Assembly: GCA_002923315.1 (NCBI GenBank)
Contig: BEHM01000026.1
Span: 5,001 to 44,244, forward strand
Reading direction: 5' to 3'
DNA from: a bacterium HR10
Lineage (GTDB): Bacteria > Acidobacteriota > Blastocatellia > HR10
DNA length: 39,244 nucleotides
Of this stretch, positions 9,582 through 16,936 are shown piece after piece (position 1 is the stretch's first letter; each line of letters starts with the position of its first letter). Position numbers and translations under genes: made by a program. The notes under the pieces were generated by a model. It had not been told where the DNA came from and ran no database searches. It was given only the letters and a program-made list of their open reading frames with translations.

Positions 9582-10410
9582 AGCTCTTCTTGGAGAAACC
9601 CAAGCTCTCGCAGAACAGGTCGTCGAGTTGGATATTGATCTCATTGATCCGAGCCCCTATCAACCTCGCACTCGATATGATGAACAACGGTTGCGCGAGC
9701 TGGCTGATTCGATCCGCACTCACGGTCTCGTACAACCGATCCTGGTGCGTCGCCGTGGTCTTCGTTATGAGATCATCGCCGGGGAACGCCGATGGCGAGC
9801 GGCTCAACTGGCTGGAGCGTTGAAGATCCCGGCCGTCATCCGCGAAGTCCCCGATGAACAGGTGCTGGAGCTCTCGCTCATTGAGAACATCCAGCGCGAA
9901 GACCTCAATCCCATCGAAGAAGCCCAAGCCTATCAGCGGCTCATCGAGCGACTGGGGTTGACCCAGGAGGAGGTCGCCCGCCGCGTCGGCCGCGATCGGA
10001 CCTCGATCGCCAATTCCCTGAGGCTTCTTCGGCTTCCCCAAGAAGTCCAGGCGCTCGTCGAGGAAGGGAAGCTCTCCGTCGGGCATGCGAAGGCGCTACT
10101 GAGTTTGAGCTCGGCGGATGCCCAGAGACAATTGGCCCAAGAGGTCGTCGCACGAGGACTCTCTGTTCGCGAGACTGAAGCCACCGCGCGAAAGTGGAAT
10201 GCCGCAGCTTCTCCTCAAGCTCGGAGAGGACCGGCACCGACGGACCCCCATCTTCGCGCAGCCGCCGAACGGCTCGCCCGATATTTGGGAACAAAGGTGC
10301 GTATCCTCCCCGGTACTTCCGGCGGAAAGATCGAAATCGAATATTACTCAATGGCCGATCTAGACCGCATCTATAACCGCATCCTTGGGAAAGGAGACGC
10401 TACGCCATGA
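9550..10410 (+). CDS. parB: Chromosome-partitioning protein ParB (Spo0J)
   Basis: CTP-dependent DNA clamp that loads at parS and spreads. The 286-residue product starts MTRKALGRGLEALLGE, the common ParB N-terminus that stimulates ParA. It has the CTP-binding motif GERRWRAA and ENIQREDLNP, a helix-turn-helix region (LTQEEVARRVGRDRTSIANS) and a C-terminal dimerisation region. ATG 9550 lies inside parA, and the stop overlaps the bactofilin start by four bases, so parA, parB and the bactofilin are likely translated as a coupled unit. Its two parS targets are about 0.85 kb upstream. Confidence 0.96.
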   Translation: MTRKALGRGLEALLGETQALAEQVVELDIDLIDPSPYQPRTRYDEQRLRELADSIRTHGLVQPILVRRRGLRYEIIAGERRWRAAQLAGALKIPAVIREVPDEQVLELSLIENIQREDLNPIEEAQAYQRLIERLGLTQEEVARRVGRDRTSIANSLRLLRLPQEVQALVEEGKLSVGHAKALLSLSSADAQRQLAQEVVARGLSVRETEATARKWNAAASPQARRGPAPTDPHLRAAAERLARYLGTKVRILPGTSGGKIEIEYYSMADLDRIYNRILGKGDATP

Positions 10411-10805
10411 GACTTCGAAGAGAACCCCCAGTAGAAGTCCGTGGATTCCTCGACGATGGGACGGAGATCATCGGGGATCTCAAGTTCTCAGACGTCCTTC
10501 ACCTTCATGGGCACATCAAAGGGAGAGTGATCTCCGAAGGAGAGCTCGTCGTCGGAGAAAAGGGGATCATCGAAGGGGATGTCGAGGTGGGCATCTTGAC
10601 CCTCGGAGGAACGCTCATCGGAAATATCACTGCGAAGAAAAAGGTGCACTTTCTGAATACCGCCCGTATCCGAGGAGATGTCGCAACGCCCATCCTCCGC
10701 GTAGATGAAGGAGCCATGTGGGAGGGAAGCATTACGACCACGCTCCAGGAGAAATCGCCAGAGCATTTCGTTCATGCCGCTGGAGAGGTCGAAGCCACCC
10801 GCTGA
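10407..10805 (+). CDS. Bactofilin (polymer-forming cytoskeletal protein)
   Basis: The 132-residue protein is almost entirely a bactofilin core: short repeating beta-strand turns with Gly at regular spacing (IIGDLKFSDVLHLHGHIKG, VISEGELVVGEKGIIEGDV, TLGGTLIGNITAKKKV, ARIRGDVATPILRVDEGA). These build a right-handed beta helix that polymerises without nucleotide. Flanking tails are short: N-terminal RLRREPP and a C-terminal EKSPEHFVHAAGEVEATR. It overlaps parB by four bases. Some bactofilins, such as those of Myxococcus, position ParABS components in the cell; coupling to parB suggests a similar role here, which is an inference. Confidence 0.9.
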   Translation: MRLRREPPVEVRGFLDDGTEIIGDLKFSDVLHLHGHIKGRVISEGELVVGEKGIIEGDVEVGILTLGGTLIGNITAKKKVHFLNTARIRGDVATPILRVDEGAMWEGSITTTLQEKSPEHFVHAAGEVEATR

Positions 10806-10857
10806 GGGCTTGACGCCTGGCGGTCTCAACATCCACAATCACTAGGGAGCATGGACT

Positions 10858-11046
10858 ATGGAAGAGCGACAGGACTTGAATGAGACAGCGCACGCTCAGG
10901 AGGAAGAAATCACTTATCACGCTGTCGAGAAAGACGGCGAAATCGCCGCCATCTGGGTCATGAAAGGGAGGAAACATCTGCGCACGATTGACCCAAGAAG
11001 CGAGGAAGGACGCCGAATCCTTCAAGCTTATCGGCCGAGCCCATAG
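10858..11046 (+). CDS. Small acidic protein of unknown function (62 aa)
   Basis: I do not recognise the family. It starts at ATG 10858 with GGGAG eight bases upstream. The N-terminal third is Glu/Gln/Asp-rich and probably flexible; residues 20-55 (YHAVEKDGEIAAIWVMKG and then KHLRTIDPRSEEGRRILQ) look like a small beta hairpin followed by a helix. It has no membrane segment and no Cys. It lies 52 bases after the bactofilin and before the dnaA control region, in the same direction, so it may belong to the parAB-bactofilin transcript. The good ribosome site and sensible amino-acid mix support a real gene. Confidence 0.65.
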   Translation: MEERQDLNETAHAQEEEITYHAVEKDGEIAAIWVMKGRKHLRTIDPRSEEGRRILQAYRPSP

Positions 11047-11151
11047 TATCCGCATCTCATCCTGACCGTGGTGCGCGCTCCTTCACCTGAAGAGCGCGCG
11101 CCCATGACCTTCCCCATACGGAAAAATTTTCGAATGAGCTGTGGATTTTTC

Positions 11152-11180
11152 TTGCCAAACGGGCGATTTTGTGCTAATCT
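11152..11180 (+). promoter_or_regulatory. dnaA promoter P1
   Basis: TTGCCA (11152-11157), a 17-base spacer, and TAATCT (11175-11180) with TGC directly before it as an extended -10. It begins four bases after the first upstream DnaA box. Confidence 0.65.
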
Positions 11181-11207
11181 TTGGCCGGTTTTCAACAAGA
11201 TAAGTCA

Positions 11208-11236
11208 TTGAAAATAAAGGCACTTACATGTATAAA
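11208..11236 (+). promoter_or_regulatory. dnaA promoter P2
   Basis: TTGAAA (11208-11213), a 17-base spacer, and TATAAA (11231-11236). The two DnaA boxes at 11266-11285 would lie just downstream of its start point, where bound DnaA could block transcription. Confidence 0.6.
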
Positions 11237-11394
11237 GTCGTTTTTGAGGTCGAGATTTTCGTGGCTGTGGAAATCTTGTGGAAAACTTCGATTACTTGCG
11301 CCGATTCAATAGGGTCGGGGCGATCCGCCAGACCCTTGGATTTCCATCTTGCGGAACGAAGCTGGAGCAGAAATCTCGATAAGGAGTGGGGCGT

Positions 11395-12783
11395 ATGTCA
11401 CGTCAAATCTGGGACGCGCTGCTTTCAGCCATAGAGAAGCGGGTCAATCATCACAGCTTCACCACCTGGTTCCTGCCCCTGATCTTCCGGGAGGCGAGGA
11501 ACAACACGATCACCGTCGAAGCTCCTAATGCGATGTTCCGCGATTGGATCACAGAGAACTACATGGATGCGATCGAGGAAGCGCTCGCGGAGCTTCAGCT
11601 GACAAGTTATACGATCAGGTTCATCGTCAGAGGGGAAGGAGAGCCCTCGGAAGGTGCGCCTAAGAGCGAGCCGGCTGAGAATCATGCGAAGCTCCCGCTC
11701 TTTGAGGAGGAAGAAGAGCTGATCATTCCTCCCGCGATGCGATTTGTGGATCTGGAGCCCGTTGAGCTTCCCTTAAATCCGAGGTACACCTTTGACACGT
11801 TCGTCGTCGGTTCCTCCAACCAATTCGCGCACGCTGCCGCTTTAGCCGTAGCCGAATCTCCGTCAAAGGCTTATAATCCCCTCTACATCTATGGCGGCGT
11901 GGGGCTGGGCAAAACGCATCTCATGCACGCTATCGGCCATGCGATCCGGGCGAAGAACAAACATCTCCGCCTCACCTACGTCTCCTCGGAGCGCTTCATG
12001 AACGAGCTGATCAATGCCATTCGCTACGATAAGACGCTCGCTTTTCGCGAGAAGTACCGGAACATAGATGTCCTTCTCATTGATGACATCCAGTTTCTCG
12101 CCGGGAAGGAGCGCACGCAGGAGGAATTCTTCCACACGTTCAATGCGCTCTATGATGCTCAGAAGCAGATCGTCATCACCAGCGATTGTCCCCCGCGTGA
12201 AATCCCCACGTTGGAAGAACGACTCCACTCTCGTTTCGAATGGGGATTGATCGCCGACATTCAACCTCCCGATCTGGAGACGAAGGTGGCCATTCTCAAG
12301 CGAAAGGCTGAACAGGAGAAGATCAGTCTCCCGGATAACGTGGCGCTCTTCATCGCCAGCAAGATCAAATCGAACATTCGCGAGCTGGAGGGGGCTTTGA
12401 TCCGTTTGATCGCGTATTCTTCGCTGACAGGGCGTCCTATCAGCCTCTCGCTGGCCCAGGAGACGCTTCGCGGACTCATTGATGAGGAAGAGGAGAAGGC
12501 GATCACCATCGAACTGATCCAAAAGACGGTGGCCGATTACTTCGGCCTGCGCGTCTCAGACCTGAAGTCGAGGAACAATTCTCGCTCTGTGGCTGAGCCC
12601 AGGCAGATCGCCATGTATCTGTGCAAGCGTCTGACAAAAGCAAGCCTGCCGGAGATCGGTCGAGAATTCGGGGGGAAGCACCATACGACCGTGCTGCATA
12701 GCATCAACAAGATCAGCGAGCTGTACGAGCAGCGAGAAGATTTCCACAGGATCATCAACAGCCTAATTGATAGACTGAGATAG
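11395..12783 (+). CDS. dnaA: Chromosomal replication initiator DnaA
   Basis: AAA+ ATPase that binds DnaA boxes and melts the origin. The 462 residues comprise domain I (1-80, [13 protein letters not shown] and TWFLPL), an acidic linker domain II (about 85-115), AAA+ domain III with Walker [10 protein letters not shown] (167-175) and Walker B LLIDDIQF (Asp230, Asp231), and DNA-binding domain IV ending [12 protein letters not shown]. In that signature His429 stands where E. coli and many others have Asp. I start at ATG 11395, eight bases after AAGGAG; a GTG at 11386 lies within that ribosome site. DnaA boxes flank both ends of the gene. Confidence 0.98.
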   Translation: MSRQIWDALLSAIEKRVNHHSFTTWFLPLIFREARNNTITVEAPNAMFRDWITENYMDAIEEALAELQLTSYTIRFIVRGEGEPSEGAPKSEPAENHAKLPLFEEEEELIIPPAMRFVDLEPVELPLNPRYTFDTFVVGSSNQFAHAAALAVAESPSKAYNPLYIYGGVGLGKTHLMHAIGHAIRAKNKHLRLTYVSSERFMNELINAIRYDKTLAFREKYRNIDVLLIDDIQFLAGKERTQEEFFHTFNALYDAQKQIVITSDCPPREIPTLEERLHSRFEWGLIADIQPPDLETKVAILKRKAEQEKISLPDNVALFIASKIKSNIRELEGALIRLIAYSSLTGRPISLSLAQETLRGLIDEEEEKAITIELIQKTVADYFGLRVSDLKSRNNSRSVAEPRQIAMYLCKRLTKASLPEIGREFGGKHHTTVLHSINKISELYEQREDFHRIINSLIDRLR

Positions 12784-13031
12784 ACTTAGTATGGTTTTCC
12801 ACAGACCCCACCTGTGGATGGCTTGTGGAAAAATGTGGAAAGTTTCCAGAAGGCGATTTCTTCCACAGGCTTCAACAGATCTTCCACAGCGTTTTCCACA
12901 AGTCAGGAGCGATCTATGGTCTTTTGATTCATGGACTTATCGAAAATCATCCACATTTCCACAAGTCCTACTACGACTACTGGTTTTATCTATAGCTTTT
13001 TAAAAACCTAGAAACGGGAAGGAGAAGTCGT
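12784..13031. other. oriC: Chromosomal replication origin oriC
   Basis: This 248-base gap between dnaA and dnaN holds a dense DnaA-box cluster. TTTTCCACA occurs at 12795-12803 (+), 12824-12832 (-) and 12892-12900 (+). Variants are CCATCCACA 12813-12821 (-), CTTTCCACA 12834-12842 (-), TCTTCCACA 12859-12867 (+) and 12880-12888 (+), TCATCCACA 12947-12955 (+), and ATTTCCACA 12955-12963 (+). An A+T-rich stretch at about 12983-13015, next to dnaN, is the likely unwinding element. Spot counts of plus-strand coding sequence give C 26, G 14 (3001-3060) and G 25, C 12 (13321-13380), the skew change expected across an origin. Confidence 0.9.
12983..13015. other. Likely DNA unwinding element of oriC
   Basis: A+T-rich run in otherwise G+C-rich sequence, including GGTTTTATCTATAG and CTTTTTAAAAACCTAG, placed just after the last DnaA boxes. 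It ends at the dnaN ribosome site and may also hold the dnaN promoter -10 region. Confidence 0.65.
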
Positions 13032-14135
13032 ATGCGTGCGACCATAGAGAAGCAGCAATTGCATCGTGAGCTTGGGTTGGTTGAGAGAGTCGTCGAGCGT
13101 CGGACGACGATCCCCGTTCTCGCTTACGTCCGGATGGAGGTCGCCGATGGTCGTGTGGTCTTCACGGGGACCGATCTTGATGTGAGCCTTCGCGCGGGGT
13201 GCGAGGCTGAGGTGACAGAACCCGGTGTGGCGTGTCTTCCAGCGCGGAAACTCGGGGAGATTGTGCGCGCGCTGCCGGATGGGCCTGTGATTTTCGAGGG
13301 GGATGAGCGGCATGTGACGATTCGTTCGGGAAGAGCGCGGTTTCGGCTGGCCGGTATGGAGGCGGAGAATTTCCCAGAGGTGCCGACGTTTTCTGGGGAG
13401 GGAGTGGTTTTTCCGGCTGAGGGTTTGGGGCGGGCCATTGAGCGGGTGATTTTCGCCACGTCGTTTGAGGAGTCCCGGTATGCGCTCTCGGGCGTGCAGA
13501 TGGAGTGGTGGGATGGGGGATTTCGGCTTGTGGCGACTGATGGGCATCGGCTGGCGCTTGTGGACAGCGCCCCAGTTGGTTCGCTCGCGAGGAAGGCGTG
13601 TTTGATTCCTCGCAAGGCGATGCAGGAGCTTCTGCGGCTCATCGAGCATGCGGGGGAGGGGGATGACGTACAGTTCGCTCACGATGCCAATCATGCGTAT
13701 TTTCGGGTCGGGGGGAGGGAGCTCGTCTCGCGGCTTTTGACGGGGCAGTTTCCGAATTACGAGCTGGTGATTCCGAAAGAATACGCAGCGCGCGCTCGTG
13801 TTGATGCCGGGGTGTTTCGTGAGGTATGCCGCCGTGTGGCGACGCTGGCAGATGAGCGGGTTCCGGGAATCACATTGAGTTTTTCGGGGGGTGGTGTGAC
13901 GCTCCAGGCCCGCCAGGGAGACGAGGAAGCTGTTGAGGAGATGTTGTGTGAGTACGAGGGGGAGCCGCTCGTGATCGCTTTCAACAGCGAGTATGTGCTT
14001 GACTTCCTCAATGTCGTACGCGAAGGGATGGTGGATATCGAGCTGAAGGATGCCCAGAGTCCGGCCCTATGGCGACCATCAGGGGAGCAGTATGTGTATA
14101 TCGTCATGCCCATGCGGTTAATGGGAACGCCGTGA
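13032..14135 (+). CDS. dnaN: DNA polymerase III beta sliding clamp
   Basis: Ring-shaped processivity factor that tethers polymerase to DNA. The 367-residue product matches the clamp family over three domains: MRATIEKQQLHRELGLVERV with RRTTIPVLAYV in domain 1, FPEVPTFSGEG and YALSGVQMEW in domain 2, and NSEYVLDFLNVV with the terminal YIVMPMRL in domain 3. Start ATG 13032 follows GGGAAGGAG. It directly follows oriC in the usual dnaA-dnaN order. Its coding strand is clearly G-rich, unlike the C-rich plus-strand genes left of the origin. Confidence 0.97.
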   Translation: MRATIEKQQLHRELGLVERVVERRTTIPVLAYVRMEVADGRVVFTGTDLDVSLRAGCEAEVTEPGVACLPARKLGEIVRALPDGPVIFEGDERHVTIRSGRARFRLAGMEAENFPEVPTFSGEGVVFPAEGLGRAIERVIFATSFEESRYALSGVQMEWWDGGFRLVATDGHRLALVDSAPVGSLARKACLIPRKAMQELLRLIEHAGEGDDVQFAHDANHAYFRVGGRELVSRLLTGQFPNYELVIPKEYAARARVDAGVFREVCRRVATLADERVPGITLSFSGGGVTLQARQGDEEAVEEMLCEYEGEPLVIAFNSEYVLDFLNVVREGMVDIELKDAQSPALWRPSGEQYVYIVMPMRLMGTP

Positions 14136-14188
14136 GACTCTGGTCGCCTGTGGCGTGGGGCTTTGGAGGCTCCGTGGCGCGAGTGTGA

Positions 14189-14194
14189 TACAAT
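14189..14194 (+). promoter_or_regulatory. Possible extended -10 promoter of the ABC transporter genes
   Basis: TACAAT preceded by TGA gives an extended -10, 37 bases before the ABC ATPase start. No well-spaced -35 is visible. Confidence 0.4.
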
Positions 14195-14231
14195 TGCTGA
14201 GCGCGACTGCTCTGGCGAGGGGAGGATGGAA

Positions 14232-15017
14232 ATGGTGGAGACGGTGATCCAGGTGGACAATTTGACGAAGCGGTATGACGGGGTCCTGGCGGTTGATCGG
14301 ATCTCGTTCACCATCGCTCAGGGAGAGATCGTCGGGTATCTCGGCCCGAATGGGGCGGGAAAGAGCACGACGGTGAAGATGCTCACAGGAGTGCTGCGTC
14401 CGACCGAGGGGTCTATTCTCATTGATGGTCTTGACCTTTTGAAGGCCCCGATCGAGGTGAAGCGGCGCATCGGATATGTTCCGGAGACAGGGGGGGTATA
14501 CGAGAGCCTGACGGCTTATGAATATCTGCAGCTCGTCGGACGCCTCTATCACCTTCCGGAAGAGCTTCTGGAACATCGCATTGAGGAATTTCTGAGGATG
14601 TTCGGACTCGATGGGGTCATGCATGAGCGACTCTCCAGCTACTCAAAAGGGATGAAGCAGAAGGTGCTCATTTCGGCCGCACTTCTTCATAATCCGAAGG
14701 TGCTCTTTCTCGATGAACCGCTCACAGGGCTTGATGCGCACAGTGCTCTGTTATTAAAAGAGCTCATTCGGCGTCTCGCGGCCGAGGGGAAGACGATCTT
14801 CTACTGCTCGCACATCCTGGATGTGGTGGAGCGGACGTGCACGCGGGTGATCATCCTTCACAAGGGACGGATCGTCGCCGATGGTTCTGTCGAACAGTTG
14901 AAAGAGCTGACGCGTCAGGGGACGCTTGAGGATATCTTCAAGCAGTTGACCTACAGCGCCAATATTGAGGAGCTGGCGCAGGCTTTCGCCCGGAGCATTG
15001 TGGAGATGAGCGCATGA
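14232..15017 (+). CDS. ABC transporter ATP-binding protein
   Basis: ATPase subunit of an ABC exporter. The 261 residues contain Walker A GPNGAGKST (38-46), a Q-loop region, the signature LSSYSKGMKQKV, Walker B VLFLDEP, and a switch His in FYCSHILDVVERTC. The sequence resembles the CcmA/NatA type that pairs with a separate membrane subunit. I start at ATG 14232, seven bases after GGGGAGG; an ATG at 14226 abuts that site with no spacing. It overlaps the membrane-protein gene by four bases. The substrate cannot be read from sequence. Confidence 0.9.
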   Translation: MVETVIQVDNLTKRYDGVLAVDRISFTIAQGEIVGYLGPNGAGKSTTVKMLTGVLRPTEGSILIDGLDLLKAPIEVKRRIGYVPETGGVYESLTAYEYLQLVGRLYHLPEELLEHRIEEFLRMFGLDGVMHERLSSYSKGMKQKVLISAALLHNPKVLFLDEPLTGLDAHSALLLKELIRRLAAEGKTIFYCSHILDVVERTCTRVIILHKGRIVADGSVEQLKELTRQGTLEDIFKQLTYSANIEELAQAFARSIVEMSA

Positions 15018-16690
15018 GCCGTTGGCTTCTGACCCTCGCCGAGCGCGCGGCCCGTCGTGTGGGGATTGACCCGCATCAGTACTGGCATCTGCTGCGCATC
15101 TCCCTCGTTTTAGACTTTCGGCGCCAGAGCGCCGTGTCCTCCGGTCAGTCCACGCAATCGGCCTTGTTGATGACGTGTCTCGTCTTTGGGATCTTCAGCC
15201 TCGTGCTCGCCCTCTTCACCTTTCGGACGCTGAACACCTTCCTCTACTCGTTCATGTTCCTCGCCTACTCGATGGTCATGGTCGCCTTCATCGTCCTCTC
15301 CGAGTTCGGCGCGACGATCATCAGTCCCGACGATTATGAGATCCTGGGGCATCGTCCGATCGCTTCCCGGACCTATTTCGCTGTGAAGCTGAGCAATCTG
15401 CTCTTCTACGTCCTTGTGATCGGCTCAGCGCTGAACATCTTTCCGGGACTGCTCGGGGCATTTTCGGAATCCGCCGATCGTCTGTTCCCGTTCATCTACT
15501 TCCCGGTAGCGCTTGTGGCCTGCCTCTTCTCGGCGATGGTGGTCGTGCTCCTGTATGGCGCGTTGCTGCGCGTGGTCAACTATGAGCGGTTCAAGGACGT
15601 CCTCGTTTACATTCAAGTCGTCTTCTCGTTCTTCGCCTTCTTCGGCTACCAAGTGCTACTGCGCATGATGCCTTATTTGGAGCAGGGGCAGCCGAGCGGG
15701 GGGCATCGCGTGCTTCTGATCGCTCCACCCGGATGGTTCGCCGGACTGGTGCAGCTCGGGCTCGGGCAGTGGGCGCGCGATTACGCGCTCTGGGCGGGGT
15801 GGGGAGTGCTCATGACAGGACTGTTGGTCGGCGCGGGGTTGCGCAGTTTCTCTCTGGAGTACTCCTTTCATCTGGCGCGGTTACGAACGGCGACGGCCGA
15901 GCGGCGGCGCTCGCGCTCTCCCTCTGGCGCGCGGATCGCGCGGGCGCTCGAGCGGGTCTTGGTCAGAAGTTCCGAAGAGCGCGCGGCCTTTTTCTTCGTC
16001 CGGCAGATGTTGCGGAGGAATCGCACGCTGAAGCTGCGCTTGTATCCGGCCTTGGGGTTCCCCATCGCTTTTCTCGTCCTCGGCATCATGGAGAAGAGCA
16101 TGGGGGATCCCTTCCTTCCGAGCAAGCGATTCCCCTCGGTGGCGCTCTTCATGGTGCTTGTGGGGCCGCTCTTGATCTTGAACTTCCAGGCGCTGCTCCC
16201 GTACTCGGAAGAGCATGCGGCCGGATGGCTCTTCCGCGTGGCCCCTGTGCGAGACCTCACGCGAGTGTTCGCCGGCGTGAGGAAAGCGTTTCTGATCTCC
16301 ATCCTTCTGCCGCTTTTTCTTCTCATGGGGCTGCTCCTGTCCTGGTTCTGGACGCCGGCCCATGCCTTCTGTCATGCGGCCATCGGCTTCATCCTCAGCT
16401 ATCTCTTCCTCGGCGTCGCGCTCCTGTTCTATCGCGGTGGATTCCCGTTCTCGCAGGAGCCAGCGAAAATGACTCAGACGCAGCAGATGACGCTGGCTTT
16501 CCTCTCCATGCCGCTCTTCGGCGCGTTGTTCTTCCTCATGTACGTCCTGTATCGGCATCCGGGGTGGCTGGCTGCGGCGGCGATCGTTTTGCTCCTTCTC
16601 GGATGGGGGCTGAATCGCGCTGCCGATCGGAAGGCCGCTCGCGTGACGAGGCGACAACTGGAGGAGACGCTCTTTACGGAGATCGAGTGA
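15014..16690 (+). CDS. ABC exporter membrane subunit (large, ABC-2-like)
   Basis: A 558-residue polytopic membrane protein, translationally coupled (ATGA) to the ATPase gene. Hydrophobic segments are visible near residues 52-72, 77-100, 125-150, 157-182, 193-217, 245-265 and several more after 345, with a basic cytoplasmic loop about 290-330 (RLRTATAERRRSRSP). It is longer than ordinary ABC-2 permeases and may hold two six-helix halves in one chain. Together the two genes form a complete exporter if the membrane subunit acts alone. I cannot assign a substrate; no neighbouring gene points to one. Confidence 0.75.
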   Translation: MSRWLLTLAERAARRVGIDPHQYWHLLRISLVLDFRRQSAVSSGQSTQSALLMTCLVFGIFSLVLALFTFRTLNTFLYSFMFLAYSMVMVAFIVLSEFGATIISPDDYEILGHRPIASRTYFAVKLSNLLFYVLVIGSALNIFPGLLGAFSESADRLFPFIYFPVALVACLFSAMVVVLLYGALLRVVNYERFKDVLVYIQVVFSFFAFFGYQVLLRMMPYLEQGQPSGGHRVLLIAPPGWFAGLVQLGLGQWARDYALWAGWGVLMTGLLVGAGLRSFSLEYSFHLARLRTATAERRRSRSPSGARIARALERVLVRSSEERAAFFFVRQMLRRNRTLKLRLYPALGFPIAFLVLGIMEKSMGDPFLPSKRFPSVALFMVLVGPLLILNFQALLPYSEEHAAGWLFRVAPVRDLTRVFAGVRKAFLISILLPLFLLMGLLLSWFWTPAHAFCHAAIGFILSYLFLGVALLFYRGGFPFSQEPAKMTQTQQMTLAFLSMPLFGALFFLMYVLYRHPGWLAAAAIVLLLLGWGLNRAADRKAARVTRRQLEETLFTEIE

Positions 16691-16836
16691 TCGAGCGGTG
16701 GGTTGGCCTGGTCGCGCGGAGCACCTCGCGGGGGCTTCTGAAAATGCGCTCATCGGGTTTGCGGATGGGCTGATGCGTTCCCGCTCTGAATCCGAGCCCA
16801 TGGGAGCAAGGCAGTGGGGGCAAGGCGGTCTGGCGC

Positions 16837-16866
16837 TTGCTTTTCTCAGCCGGGAGAACATACAAT
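16837..16866 (+). promoter_or_regulatory. Promoter of the S9 peptidase gene
   Basis: TTGCTT (16837-16842), an 18-base spacer, and TACAAT (16861-16866), about 70 bases before the start codon. The rest of the 246-base gap shows nothing recognisable. Confidence 0.6.
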
Positions 16867-16936
16867 CCTCAGGCTTGAAGTGGCGCGACGCGCGTGGAGA
16901 CACAGTGTGCGATCCTCAAAGTCGAGGAGGTGAGCC

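Larger units (their letters stand above)
11140..11285. promoter_or_regulatory. DnaA-box group upstream of dnaA
   Basis: Within the 348-base gap before dnaA there are three minus-strand DnaA-box-like 9-mers: AAATCCACA (11140-11148), ATTTCCACA (11266-11274) and TTTTCCACA (11277-11285). The last two start 11 bases apart. They surround two good promoters, which suggests dnaA autoregulation or one half of a bipartite origin. Apart from these elements I see no gene in the gap. Confidence 0.65.

Noticed and set aside
11228-11434. Open frame of 68 codons upstream of dnaA
   Set aside because: It overlaps the dnaA promoter and boxes and the start of dnaA, lacks a ribosome site and has no sensible protein features.
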